Origin: Beroe forskalii
Lineage: Eukaryota > Ctenophora > Nuda > Beroida > Beroidae
Assembly (NCBI GenBank): GCA_011033025.1
Contig: WFMF01000178.1
Coordinates: 71,849-135,848, forward strand
Direction of reading: 5' to 3'
DNA length: 64,000 nucleotides
In this document: piece after piece, positions 44,073 to 56,066 of the stretch
Layout of the letters: every line of letters starts with the position of its first letter
Numbering within the stretch: the stretch's first letter is position 1
Translations under genes and position numbers: made by a program
The notes under the pieces: generated by a model
What the model was told of the DNA's origin: nothing
What the model saw: the letters and a program-made list of their open reading frames with translations, nothing else
The model's database searches: none

Positions 44073-44497
44073 CACGTGGGTTGTCAGGTGGTTGCCAGGT
44101 GCGCGTCACAGCGCACCCACGTGCCACAGACTGATTATCTGAGTGGATATGGGGATAATTTGACGTTGTAAAGCTGCGGAAAAGTGCAAGTTTAAATGAT
44201 TTTAGTGTGGTCACGGGTTCGGTGTTTTTATCAGCAATTAGCACCTACTCGGAGATCCTCACGTGACCAAGTCACGTGGTTAGGGCACGTTCCGTCTAGA
44301 GCCCGTGGTTGTCAAAGTTTAATGGTTGTGCGAACGAAAAAAATATTATTGATTTAATTTGTGTGCTTAAACAGAATCAGGCCTGACAAGTCGTTGACAT
44401 CAACCCCAATTTGCAGAAAATTGCATTAGAACCCCATCGACCTACAGCAGAAGAATTAACAGGACGGAGTATAGTTAAATGCCAGGATTGTCACGTG
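44073..44497. promoter_or_regulatory. Five CACGTG E-boxes upstream of the homeobox gene
   Basis: CACGTG occurs at 44073, 44118, 44260, 44273 and 44492, within 600 bases of the start codon at 43901. An inverted CCAAT box (ATTGG) lies at 44057. This could be the promoter region. CACGTG is bound by bHLH-ZIP factors such as USF, MYC/MAX and MITF. Regulation is inferred. Confidence 0.5.
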
Positions 44498-46114
44498 ATG
44501 GAGTTAAACACGAGGTTAGTCTGGAGCAAGAAGCCGCGATGTCTGGGGAGAAGAGCAGTGTGTCTATCCCTAAGTGCCACCAATTTGAGATCAATATCAC
44601 AACATACCCACCCTCTCTCTTTTGACAGGGCTGTCTTTCCCATTAAATAATTGCCTAGACAACCACTATAAGTCCACCGTTTCACTTAAGTGCCTCCGAG
44701 TTTTAGGAAGTGTTTGGGTTGGCATGACAACATGTAGGTTGCCATGACAACATGTAGAGGTACTCCGACTAGCACGGAGTAGGTCGGTGCTATTAGGATA
44801 CCAGACGTAATGATAAGCCATTACCATAAGGTTTCCTTTTCACTGATTATCAGTACCCGGGTGTTGTGTCAAATAAATTGTAAACGCAATTATTCATTGT
44901 CGGGAATGAAGACAATTATTGTCGACCACGGCGATCTTTGTAGCGAAAGGATCGCTATTGTCGGCGCGGTCGACATTGACCATGGTCAGCATTGGGTCAC
45001 TGCTAAACTGTTATTCATCGCCAAATAACTCACTCATCATTTGCGGAGTAAGCAACGAGTAACTAATCAGAGTGCGATCACGGCAGTAGCTCCCCTTTCT
45101 GATTGATCACGACTAGAAAGTGAAACTTCCAGGTATAAAGGCATGTGAAGATCTCGTTGCTTAAGATCCTTTGTAGTATACGGATCACAGCTCAGTGCTC
45201 ACAGTGTACACTTTTCAGGTCTGAGGAGTAACGAGCAAGCCACTAAAAATAGGACAAGAAATCTAAGCAACGTCAAGGGAAGTAAGCCGAGTCTTTGAAA
45301 CAGAAACGCTCAATATGTTGATTCACGTTCTTTTTAATATTGCTTTATGCGTGAATCATATTTGTTAAGTTACGGTATGAGATTTAGTAAACACATCTTG
45401 TATTTTAGTTGAAATTTTAAGAATATTTAGATTATTTGTGGGCTGGTTATGATTGATCCAAGTTTATCCGTAAAATTTCGATTTTCCCTGTAAAAGCAAT
45501 GCCCCGCGGAGATAATTTCAGTGAACAAAATCATTGTGGTTTTGTTTCTAATAATGTGGTTTTGTTTCTAATAATTAACCAAACAAATCGATTTCCCATG
45601 CCAAAAAACAATCAGAATTGTTTTTGTCGGACATTTTCTGATCCGCTGATTCCAGTCAACGGCTGACAACAATACAACATTGCGTTCAAGTATGATTTTA
45701 CAATTTTCGAGCAAAAAGTAGCAGCTCGGTACACCAATTATGCATCCTCCCCACTTAAGCAATTGTGATATCTTGATCCAATTAATTTGGGCATTTGGCC
45801 AAGCGACGACCTGACATGCTGTTAAGGCTTCGTAGGATGTTACCCAACCCCGTGCGCGCGCAACGCTCCACATTTCCGCTCTAGCCATCCAGTCAGAAGA
45901 AATAGACGGGCAACGTCCGTCGATTAAGGCTCGAATCAGAGTTACTTTAATAATTAATTCCCTCGTGCCATAAATAACAACTCAGAATTAATTTGTGGCA
46001 TAATATCAGCCAAAATCAGCACAAAATTGGAATGCGTGGGACCACTGGTGCCAAAGCCTCGGTACAGACTAACAGACAGGCTTTAAGGGATATTGTCCTC
46101 TTAGAGTCTTTTTG
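44498..46114. other. Intergenic, no gene recognised
   Basis: Short open frames only. The 106-codon frame at 45568-45888 on the minus strand matches no domain I know. Confidence 0.4.
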
Positions 46115-46176
46115 CCCTAACCAGTACCCTGGTTACGCGCACTGTGACGGAGTGCGCGGCACGCCCCTGGTTAGGG
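46115..46176. repeat. Nested hairpin
   Basis: CCCTAACCAG (46115-46124) pairs with CTGGTTAGGG (46167-46176). Inside, GCGCACT (46137-46143) pairs with AGTGCGC (46151-46157). A related CCCCTGGTTAGGGGA occurs at 1216-1230. Confidence 0.6.
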
Positions 46177-46393
46177 GAGAAGTCTTTTATTAGTGGTGAG
46201 TACACCAAATTTAATGAAAATCTTCCAACTGTCCTATTTACTACGAAGTGCTGCTTTCAACTGAAGAGCTGTGAGAACACAAGCAAGTATAAATACTAAG
46301 TTGGAAGTTAGTCCAGCAATGCTCATGAGCAACAACAGGTTGCTTTTAACTTTCCGTATAGAGTTTAGCAGACTCTACTACGCTCTGCAATAG

Positions 46394-46833
46394 ATATGGG
46401 ACCGTCTGAAAAAGCGGAAGCTGGTGTCTCTCCAACGCAGAAGAGAACGGTACACCATAATCCATACATGGAAGATTCTGCAGGAAAAAGCTCCGAACAG
46501 CACAAGTTTGGAATTCTACAACAATGAACGTCTTGGTGTCCGAGCGAAAATTCTTCCATTCAACTACGCTACAAGGCACAGCGCTCGGTGTCCACTACTT
46601 ACGACAATTTATTTGGGGTTAAATCGGCTCGTCTCTGGAACTTGCTTCCTAAGCAAGTCAACTCAGTTAAGGAGTTAGAGGCATTCAAGATAGCCCTTGG
46701 AGACTTCCTCGCCCAATACCCGGATAAGCCACCGGTTACACACCGCCGAACAGCAACTCCTCACTCGACTGGAGCTGTGAACGAGGAGATGGAGTACGTG
46801 GACATCACTGATCCCAGCTGCGATCCCTGCTAA
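46394..46833 (+). pseudogene. Frameshifted 3' end of a CR1/Jockey-type LINE
   Basis: The first frame reads WDRLKKRKLVSLQRRRERY, then TIIHTWKILQEKAPN, the usual end of the reverse-transcriptase ORF in CR1, L2 and Jockey-like LINEs. Near 46588 the match moves to another frame: FGVKSARLWNLLPKQVNSVK, then LEAFKIALGDFLAQYPDKPP, ending at TAA 46831-46833. The RT domain itself is missing. The copy is 5'-truncated and dead, as is common for LINE insertions. Confidence 0.85.
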
Positions 46834-47442
46834 ACCCTTCAAAATGTATCAAAATGTATGTATATGATGTTTACTTGGGTTTTGGGGTCAGGGATAACGC
46901 GACACGTCCGTGTCAATTCCGTAATTCAATTGATCCCCGTCACCCCAACACACTTTTGGTTAACTTTAAACACCCGTGAAACTGTAAAAATCAAAATTTC
47001 AATTGTTAAAATGCTTTTTAATTCTATCTATGAGAGCGCAGACCGCGATACTTTACCCCGTGATGTGATAGCAGGCTGGTGTCATCCATTCGGATTTGCA
47101 TTTCAGATCTCAGTCGGATCAAAACATGGAGTAAGCATTAAGCAATTTTTCAAAATCTGATAGACGGCGGTCACTGCAATGAGTGCATGGTTTGATCGAC
47201 GGCTGGCGAGCGAATCCACCGACCGGTTCGACCAAGGAGCCGGACCGTACCGACGCGATCGAGCTGAGCTGAGCTCGATCCGGCAGCGCGCGCGCCCTAT
47301 CTCGCGCGCGTTCCATCAATTCGCGCATTTGTTCAAACAAAATATCAATCTGTCGCCGGCGCGTGACGTTAATAATTAATGAAAACGCGGGAAGCGAGAA
47401 TATCTTCATTTCCAGTTGAAAGCTTGTTCCTGGGATTGATTA
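46834..47442. other. Flank of the LINE remnant, no gene seen
   Basis: Includes a GC-rich patch with GCGCGCGC at 47287-47310 and GAGCTGAGCTGAGCTC at 47260-47275. Open frames on both strands are low-complexity Arg-rich readings of this patch. Confidence 0.4.
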
Positions 47443-47606
47443 GGGATCGTTCGCATATTACGTAATCACCTAGAGGGGGGGAGGGGGTTTCCGAATGATT
47501 ACGTTACATGTTATTGTAACAAATACAACTACTGTAAACTTGATTACGAGGGGGAGGGGGGGTTGAAATCGGCCAAAAATTGATTACGTAATATGTGAAC
47601 GATCCC
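47443..47606. mobile_element. PIF/Harbinger-like MITE
   Basis: A 164-bp element with GGGATCGTTCGCATATTACG at the left and its near-perfect inverse ending GAACGATCCC at the right. It is flanked by the 3-bp direct repeat TTA (47440-47442 and 47607-47609), typical of PIF/Harbinger elements. The interior is G-rich and non-coding. Confidence 0.85.
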
Positions 47607-47799
47607 TTATGAAGTGCTGCCTGCCGCCCTGCCCTATCGACAAAATGTAACCTTTTTTGCTTTCTTTGATTATAAGACTTACAAGATTATGGATTACCAG
47701 ATTATACTTTGAAAAAGCCAGCTAGCCAGCCCCATTTATACCTAATAATATTTTTTTCTGTGTCTTATTAGGACGTAAACGTTAAGAAGTTTATACTTA

Positions 47800-48738
47800 C
47801 TAGTCGGTTCCCGTCCTACGGACGGCGAATGATGGCAGCCGCATGAGCTAATGGCCACATGTCCCTTTGACAGTGATTTGACCGTGCGAGTTTGGAGGGG
47901 AAATTCGAAAAAAAAGCACCCCACGCCCCCAACGGTAACCCAATATTGCCGACAATATTCTCAAAACCTTTACTCATCATAAGCAACTCGATGGCGGAAG
48001 AATTTTGAAAAATTCGAATTTAATTTTTCGCGGAAAAGGGCCGTGGCCTCCCACGCCCCTCAGGGCGACCCAATCATGCGGACAAAATTCTCAAAAGCTT
48101 AATTGATCATAAGCAACTTGATGGCGAAGGAATTTCGAAAAAATTCGAAACTTTAATTTTTGCGAAATAAAGGGCGTGGCCTCCCACGCCCCTCAGGGTG
48201 ACCCAATAATTCCGACAAAATTCTCAAAATTTTTATTCATCATAAGCAACTCGATGGCAAAGGAATTTTGAAAAAATTCGAAAGTTTAATTTTGACGGAA
48301 AAAAGGGCGTGGCCCCTCACGCCCCTCGGGGCGACCCAATATTGCGGGAAAAAATCCTCAAAATTTTTATTCATTATAAGCAACACAATGGCGAAAGAAT
48401 TTTTTAAAAATTCGAAATTTTAATTTTTGCGAAAAAAGGGCGTGGCCTCCCACGCCCCTCAGGGTGACCCAATATTGCGGACAAAATTCTCAAAATTTTT
48501 ATTCATCATAAGGAACTCGATGGCGAAGGAATTTTGAAAAAATTCGAAACTTTAATTTTGACGAAAAAAAGGGCGTGGCCCCCCACTCCCCTCAGGGTGG
48601 CCGCAAAAAAAAATTCTATATTTTTCTGATTTATTATAACTTTCTTATAACACGATTAAAAAATAATTTTGATGCTAACTTGAAAACGAATCGCCACATA
48701 TATATATATATTAACAACACGCATTATATATAGTAAGA
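47800..48738 (-). mobile_element. Non-autonomous Helitron with central tandem repeats
   Basis: Read on the minus strand it starts TCTTACTATATATAATGCG, preceded by A. It ends with the hairpin CCGTCC-GTA-GGACGG followed by GAACCGACTAG and then T. A 5' TC, a 3' hairpin before CTRR and insertion between A and T are the defining Helitron features. The middle holds five units of about 122 bp. There is no Rep/helicase gene. The second copy is at 55263. Confidence 0.85.
47990..48595. repeat. About 122-bp tandem repeat inside the Helitron
   Basis: Each unit carries GGGCGTGGCCTCCCACGCCC (an inverted repeat itself), GACCCAATA, ACAAAATTCTCAAAA, TTCATCATAAGCAACTCGAT and GAATTTTGAAAAAATTCGAA. Five units with modest divergence. 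Confidence 0.9.
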
Positions 48739-49244
48739 TGTCGAGAAATAAAAATGTCGTTCGACCTGGGGCGATTGGGCATTGGCCTTTGATTAAACTG
48801 GTCCCATGTACTCAGCGTTTTTTTGAAAATGGAAGTCGGTTTTTCCTTTAAACTTTTAAAGAATAAAATACCCCTCGTTTTACGCCTAGTATCAACATCA
48901 CCTTAAATCCACCTAAATATTTCTAGCCCTCCTTATGTAATATTCAAGTCTAAATTTTAAGATCAACTCACCTAATATGTAATATAAATGCTGTTGGGAT
49001 GATCAGATCAAAAGACGCAAGTAAGGGCTGCGTGTCTCCCATCTGTCAGAGAGCCACAGTATCTGGAAATATCGAAGAGTTATGAAATAATGAGAAAACC
49101 TGTCAATAGGACGTATTTAGTGAAGTTTCCATATAGATTGCATAGTAGCAAAATTTCCCCTCGCCCAATACAACGCCTTTTTCAAGAGGTTTGAAATGGA
49201 CAAGTTCTTAGATAAGTGCAAAGATAAGTGATATACACATATTA

Positions 49245-49992
49245 CACTCAGTTTTTTTAATAAGAAACTGTCTATAAGAAACTTAGCCTAGGATTTCCGA
49301 AAATTTAAGAAACTTAGCCTAGAATTTCGGAAAAATTAAGAAACTTAAACGATTTACAATTAAGAAATTAAGAAACTTCTAGCCTAGAATTTTGAAATTT
49401 GTGTATAAAATCCTATTGCAACTGAAATTCTTTTAACATGAAACGTCGGCTATGGGGCTGCGCCCCAGACCCCCACTTTTGATTGCGAACATTTCGAAAC
49501 TAGGTAATCAAGTACTTCCATTGGACTTTTTATTACCAAGCACAAAACAGAAATTTAGAAATTGTTGTTGAGACAGGACACTATTACAGTTCCATATCTA
49601 TTTCCAAAAGTTCCAAGCATTAAGCTCGGCTGGGTAAATCTTTATAGGATTTAGATATTATCTAAATTTTAAAATTCGCGAACTTTTTTGGAAGAACATT
49701 TGATGAAGATCCCTGAACATTGTATACAGTTGCACAAATCTTTTAAGATAGGTAGGTACATGCTTAAAATTGTATAATTTACCTAAAAATATCAGAAGGT
49801 TCGATTTTAATCCTCAACTACAGTCTACAAAGTAGGTTCCTATATTGGAAATTTGGTTAACATTTTGCTGTACGGTATGTCGGTATGTAGAATTAAGAAA
49901 CCGATTAAGAAACTTTTAGGCTCAAAATCGTGAAAAAATAAGAAACTTGTAGCCTAGGTTTTCAATAAGTTTCTTATAAAAAAAACTGAGTG
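49245..49992. mobile_element. Tc1/mariner-like MITE
   Basis: The ends CACTCAGTTTTTTTAATAAG and its inverse TATAAAAAAAACTGAGTG are flanked by TA on both sides (49243-49244, 49993-49994). TA duplication is typical of Tc1/mariner. Inside, AAGAAACTTAGCCTAG motifs recur near both ends. There is no transposase in the 748 bp. Confidence 0.8.
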
Positions 49993-51199
49993 TATACTGA
50001 TATCAGGTTTTCCATAATCGACTGATTAATAGTTGCATTTAAAGTATTGCTAAATATTAAAGATGGTTCGATATTCAGACTTTTGGATATATACCTAATT
50101 GGATGAACGGATGATCAGTGAAGAAAGATTTTCAGGATTTGCCAGTAAGAACTTCAAAAGAGTTTGAATATTCTGCTTCATTGGATCCATAAGACCGATG
50201 GTCGTCCATTGAAGTAGAAGGGTACATTTATCCACTGTGACCATGATGCTGTGACCAATACGTAGTTGTTAGAAATATAGTAACAAAAAAGTTTTGCATA
50301 GTTATATAATGAACATTATGAACATTATTATATGATCTTCTAAATTTGGGTTATATGGGTAACACTGTAAATCTGTAAGCGATGGGTTTCTTTTTCAAAA
50401 GTGAGAGGATTTTGCCAAAATTACTTGAGCGCGCACCAGTGCCCTGCGGGCAGCAACCTGGTTTGAACCTGTTTCGAAAGGGATCTAAATGAAGGCCTCA
50501 ATTCCATCAAGTGAAGATATTATATGAAAGCTGCTACTAGATAGGGGATGGGCCAGCGAGGGCCCAGCCCCCAGGAGAGGGAGCTGTACGCCGAGGCAAG
50601 CGCTCCAGTGCTCCCGGATGGGACGAGATTCCCGTTCCTCCTCGGTGGCCACCCTGCCGAATCAGGATGGCGTTCCCGGCCCAGCGGCGGGGTGAGGCCC
50701 CTCCTTCTGTGACTGGAGCGAGAGCTACCTCTGCGACATCACTTAAACTCACCAAAAAACGTTGGTAAAAATTGTTGGTAAAAAATATGAAGTCTCCGCG
50801 CATTTCATATGAATTCAAATGTATTGATGAGTCCATTTGAATGCGTTTACCAGTTAAATAAATTTTCAGAAGTTAGAAGTTAGGAGTGCGTTTTGAACAT
50901 ATAAAATGCAGACATGTTGATTTCAATACGCTTAGATTCAAATTTATTGCCCATCTTTTCTCCCAACCTGAACTTTTGATTAGAAAATCATTGTCCTTGA
51001 GTTCTTCTTATATTGACATTTAATTTACAAACGCAAAATCTGCAAAATTTTTTGATTCATATTCAAAGCCTATGTAAATATTTCGTAATTTCTTTACGTT
51101 GCATCACTACCCCCAGTAACACAAAATTGCATCAATGACTTTGCTCAATTTATTGTACATCCACCTTATTACTTTATTATATTTCCAATTAATGAGAAA
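49993..51199. other. No gene recognised
   Basis: AT-rich flank. The GC-rich patch at 50540-50730 gives a 99-codon minus-strand frame of low complexity without a known domain. Confidence 0.4.
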
Positions 51200-51872
51200 A
51201 TGTAAAGCAGTAAAAATTAAAAGGCACTGTGGTAGTGAGCACGTAATGATCTAATGCCTCCAGTCATTGACAGTAGACAGGAAACCTGCCCTCTTGAAAT
51301 CCTGCTATTTTCTTGGCAAGATCAAATTTAATTGTGGACCGCAGCACACACAAACATTATTGACGTGTCAATTCATCTTATATTAAAGATGAAAAGCAGT
51401 AAAAACTATAAGGCACTGCGGTAGTGAGGACGAAATGATCTGATGCCTCCAGTCATTGACAGTAGACAGGAAACCGGTCCTCTCGAAATCCAGCTATTTT
51501 CTTGGCAAGATCAAATTTAATTGTGGACCGCAGCACACACACTATTGCCGTGTCAATTCATCTTATATTAAAGATGTAAAGCAGTAAAAACTATAAGGCA
51601 CTGCGGTAGTGAGCACGAAATGATCTGATGCCTCCAGTCATTGACAGTAGGCAGGAAACCTGCCCTCTTGAAATCCTGCTATTTTCTTGGCAAGATCAAA
51701 TTTAATTGTGGACCGCAGCACACACAAACATTATTGACGTGTCAATTCATCTTATATTAAAGATGAAAAGCAGTAAAAACTATAAGGCACTGCGGTAGTG
51801 AGCACGAAATGATCTGATGCCTCCAGTCATTGACAGTAGACAGGAAACCTGCCCTCGTGAAATCCTGCTATT
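51200..51872. repeat. Satellite of about 187 bp, 4 units
   Basis: GCAGTAAAAA recurs at 51207, 51396, 51581 and 51770. Each unit carries ATGATCTGATGCCTCCAGTC, GACAGTAGACAGGAAACC and TTTAATTGTGGACCGCAGCA. Units are nearly identical. A single diverged unit is at 63020-63100. Confidence 0.9.
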
Positions 51873-52029
51873 GAGCCAATGTGCATGTCATTTGTCCTAT
51901 CTATAATGACTTATTAATGAAGGGAATAGAGTATTGGTTTGAATTTCAAAACATGAGAAATAAACAAATCAATTTTATTAAATAAAGAAGTTGAATTAAA
52001 CAATTAAACTAATAATTTTAACACGTTAG

Positions 52030-53040
52030 GCTTTCCATTATCGGTTACAATTTTTTATCTAGATGAACCGACAATTTTCTCGGTTGAGATAAAAATTTTA
52101 TTTAGATAAAAGCCATCAATTTTATTAAGAAACTTTTTTGGTTTCTTACTATATTAAAAGCCCTTACTATATTAAAGCTGCCATATTCATATTCTATTGC
52201 CAACCGAAATATTGCCCAAAACGTTCAGGAACCGAGTCATGGCCCAAAAACCATTCAAACTGAAAACAACAATACCAAACGTTACTAACGGTTGTCAGGT
52301 TTTGGGCCAAAATCCCCGGGGATTTTTGGTCCGAGGACCAAAAAAAATTTTTGGGGACCTCAATCAAAAATCCGTCTATAAAATAAGTGCGAAATTTAGT
52401 TTTGAAGCGATTCTGAAAATTTCATGTAAAAATATTGAAAAATGGCTGAGATATTGAAAAAAAATGTTAAGTCGATTATCGCAAAACCGCAAACCGAGAA
52501 AATGGCGATTTTGTGGTTTTTTAGAAGTTTTTTGGACCTCAAATCGCCATTTTAGCAGCAATCAACCCCATACTTGCAGAGAATACGTAACTTAACGTTA
52601 TTTATCGAATAAAGTTGGTTTCATTCAAAAATATTGATATTTGACCAAGTTATGGGACAAAATAGGCTTGCGCAATGCACGTATGCCCATATATGGGCAT
52701 ACGTTTTTCGGCCATAACTCGGCCATTTTTTAAGATATCGACTTCAAATTTTTTTATGGTAACTCAGGGGACCATTATCTATCGATTGCACACCTCAGAT
52801 CCCGCCCAAGTCGCTTTTGAAAAAATATGCCCATTTTGGGCCCATTTTTGGCCACGGCGCCACGGCGGCGCCAGTTGGTCGGGGGTACCAAACCCAGCCA
52901 AAAAGTTGGCCCCAGGGGTGTACCTTTTGGGTCAACCATTATCTCAGAAACGTCGAGAAAACAGTGAAACGTTTCTAAAATACATAATATCGAAATTGCT
53001 GATTCTTCGTTAAAATGCACGGGCAGATTTTCGGGCGCTA
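52030..53040. repeat. Repeat-like region with palindromes
   Basis: It contains CCCCGGGG at 52314-52321 in GGGCCAAAATCCCCGG, repeated GGCCAAAA-type motifs, GGCGCCACGGCGGCGCC at 52856-52872, and a perfect 26-bp palindrome at 52679-52704 whose half is ACGTATGCCCATA. Open frames on both strands are simple readings of these motifs. It is probably a decayed transposon. Confidence 0.5.
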
Positions 53041-53149
53041 TAATTCAATGCCATAGCAACGAGCGCAATTGGGAATTAAACCTATTATTACCCTGCAGTG
53101 TAATTACTTTTCGAATTTTTGAGCAATATTAATCATGTAATATCACCGT

Positions 53150-53290
53150 ACCCAGCAGTTGAATTACTGTCAAGTGTGTAATTAGTAATTACTATACCTC
53201 AACTGTTGAATTACTATTCAAGTGTTGAATTACTATTCCCAAATGTTGAATTACTACTGTTGAATTACTTCAAATTTTCTGAAACAGCCA
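53150..53290. repeat. Short tandem repeat of TGTTGAATTACTA units
   Basis: About 20-bp units (AAGTGTTGAATTACTATTC) repeat five or six times with changes. Confidence 0.65.
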
Positions 53291-54570
53291 TTCGCACGAT
53301 TCTCACCTAATTATTATCTCTGGGAGGATGTAAATAGGAGCATAATAAGTTCCCATGATATCTGTTATCGCACTTTTAATATAAAAACGATTCGATATAA
53401 TTTATTCTTAACCGTATATATACGGTTTCAGCCCTTGAGCACCTTTCCGTTTTTTCAGGCCTTTTTATTTAAGTACTTAAATTATTAGTAGTACCATTCA
53501 TTCTTCACTTGTTCATTATTAACTTATGTTTCTTATATTATTGTAGCATGATCTTCTCTCCTACCTTTCCCTAACTTAACCGACATGGATTGATCAGGGT
53601 ACAGCAATTCTGTACTGTGGTTAGTAGATAAAAATATACAGCTGTAAAACAGGATAAAGTAGCGATAAGGAGCACAATATGTTCGGTACGATATATGTTA
53701 TATTCTTAATGGTACATTCGGTAGCACAAGATTAAGTAAATTAGGAGCACAATGTATAAAATACGATATATCTAAAAGATATTATAATAGGGCAACACAA
53801 GATTAAAGATAAAATAGATAAATGGAACACTATCGTATATACCTAAATGAGTAAATGGCGCCACCCAGACGCGCTTGATAACTCCATCCTTGTCTCAATG
53901 TTTATTTATCTAGTGTTAGAGATATGACGCAGACTTGTGGCGCCGTATGTATGGTGTATTGCTCCGTTTTATTAATTTCATTTTCATTATTTCTGTGCGC
54001 CATCATTTCTATCTGTCAGTGTTCGTTTCATAATTTAGATCGGGATGAAGATAATGATTATGGCGCAAAACTGATTGTTCAACTGAGGAGTGAATAAATA
54101 CATTTTGATACATTCTAAAGATTTAGCTGACTATATTCACATACGAGATCCACATGAGATTGTAGCTCTAGAGTCAGTTGTTAATGGTTGCTGTGTGAAT
54201 TGTTTTGTTTTCGATTGAGTACGTAACTTTAATGATTCATGTTTTTATGGCAATGAAAGATCATGCCAAAATCTTTGTGAAGTACATAATATACATACAC
54301 TACGTTATACACTCACAGTATGCATCAATACTGGGCGCTGGTTCTATCATATTTTGGACTTTTGGATACAATCGCTGAATTGACCCCGAAACGATGATGA
54401 TTTATCACTGGCAAATTTGTCCAAAATTTTTGCCTGTTTCAATTATGGAATAGTGTACCTATTCTTCACTAAAAATTGAGTTCGAATACAAACACGTTCG
54501 TTCATATTAAAATGTTTCTAAGTTTCAAACCGTCTCCTTTGATTGCTGCATATATATGGCAGGGTAATAA
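53291..54570. other. No gene recognised
   Basis: AT-rich with GATA/TATC-rich patches at 53640-53850. Nothing coding was found. Confidence 0.45.
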
Positions 54571-54741
54571 TACAGTAAATACACACTTGGGTGTTAAAAT
54601 AACCATCGTAATTGCACTCGCAAGCTCGTGCAATTACTCCAATAAATGCACTCGCAAGCTCGTGCATTTATTGCATGAATTCCACTCGCAAGCTCGTGGA
54701 ATTAATGTGGTAATTACACACCCAAGTGTGTATTTACCGTA
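54571..54741. repeat. Cloverleaf palindrome: outer stem plus three arms
   Basis: A perfect 20-bp outer stem (54575-54594 with 54718-54737) starts GTAAATACACAC. Inside are three perfect hairpins: 54608-54617 with 54628-54637 (10 bp), 54641-54651 with 54662-54672 (11 bp) and 54678-54685 with 54696-54703 (8 bp). All three have the identical loop TCGCAAGCTC. A damaged copy is at 1-140. Non-coding, probably a MITE. No sure target duplication. Confidence 0.9.
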
Positions 54742-55074
54742 TATAACTCGATCTTGTTTATTGCACCCCTTTTTCTAACTTTGAAAATCTAAAGACTTTC
54801 CGCTATAGGAAAAATGTCTTAATACGAAGACACCTTCATTCTACCACGACCACCCTGCAAAAAATCGCGGGTTTTCAACTCCAATTGTGTCAGTTCTTCG
54901 TGTAGAGCGAAGGCTCATATTTATAACTACTTCTCTCGATTATGATAATAGGTAAGTGTATATAATAGTCTCACGCACATTTAACATAGCTCCTCTGCGA
55001 ATTACATCCCTTGATATCTAGCGTCTCTCACATACACTTTATAAGGATGCTAAATGAAAAACCCATCTATTACA

Positions 55075-55215
55075 GGGGGGATTGTAGCCCAAAAAAACCA
55101 AAAAAAAACCAAAAAAAACCAAGCCCAAGATCCCAAATTTGGGGTAGGGCTTGGTTTTTTTTGGTTTTTTTCGTTTTTTTTGGTTTTTTTTGGTTTTTTT
55201 TGGGTTGGATTTTTT
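55075..55215. repeat. A-rich/T-rich foldback at the left end of the composite
   Basis: Runs of AAAAAAAACC, then CCAAGCCC, a short centre, GGGCTTGG, then runs of GGTTTTTTTT. The two halves are inverted copies and could form one long hairpin. Confidence 0.8.
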
Positions 55216-55262
55216 GAACTTCTAGGACATTTCACACCAATGTGTTATTTGTGTTATTTACA

Positions 55263-56066
55263 CTAGTCGGTTCCCGTCCTACGGACGGCAAATGATGGCA
55301 GCCGCATGAGCTAACGGCCACATGTCCCTTTGAAAGTGATTTGACCGTGCGAGTTTGAAGGGGAATTTCGAAACTTTAATTTCTGCGAAAAAAAGCCCCC
55401 ACGCCCCCAACGGTAACCCAATATTGCCGACAATATTCTCAAAACCTTTACTCATCATAAGCAACTCCATAGCGAAGGAATTTTGAAAAATTCGAAAATC
55501 TATTTTTTTCCGAAAAAAGGGCGTGGCCTCCCACGCCCCTTAGGGTGACCCAATAATTCGGACAAAATTCTCAAAACTTTTATTCATCATAAGCGACTCG
55601 ATGGCGAAGGAATTTTGAAAAAATTCGAAAGTTTAATTTTTGCGAAAAAAAGGGCGTGGCCTCCCACGCTCCTCAGAGTGACTCAATAATTCGGACAAAA
55701 TTCTCAAAATTTTTATTCATCATAAGCAACTCAATGGCGAAGGAATTTCGAGAAAATTCGAAAGTTCAATTTTTGCGAAAAAAAAGGGCGTGGCCCCCCA
55801 CTCCCCTCAGGGTGACCCAATATTGCGGACAAAATTCTCAAAATTTTTATTCATCATGAGCAACTCGATGGCGAAGGAATTTTGAAAAATATCGAAAGTT
55901 TAATTTTTGCACTAAAAAGGGCGTGGCCCCCCACTCCCCTAAGGGTGACCGCAAAAAAAATTCTTTATTTTTCTGATTTATTATAACTTTCTTACAACAC
56001 GATTAAAATATAATTTCGATGCTAACTTGAAAATGAATCGCCACATATAAATAAATATATATATAT
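55263..56066 (-). mobile_element. Second Helitron copy, interrupted
   Basis: Matches 47800-48700 from the CTAG end (55263-55266, followed by T on the minus strand) through the 122-bp repeats to the TA-rich stretch. The matching TC end, TCTTACTATATATAATGCG on the minus strand, is found only at 58029-58011. About 1.93 kb therefore lies between the two parts. Confidence 0.8.

Noticed and set aside
45568..45888. 106-codon minus-strand frame
   Set aside because: No domain, no neighbours in frame, and no splice signals.
51200..51872. Possible CRISPR array
   Set aside because: Units are contiguous 185-189 bp satellite copies without short repeats separating unique spacers, and the genome is eukaryotic.
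55011..55266. Open frames rich in Lys, Asn and Phe
   Set aside because: Low-complexity readings of the A-rich/T-rich foldback.
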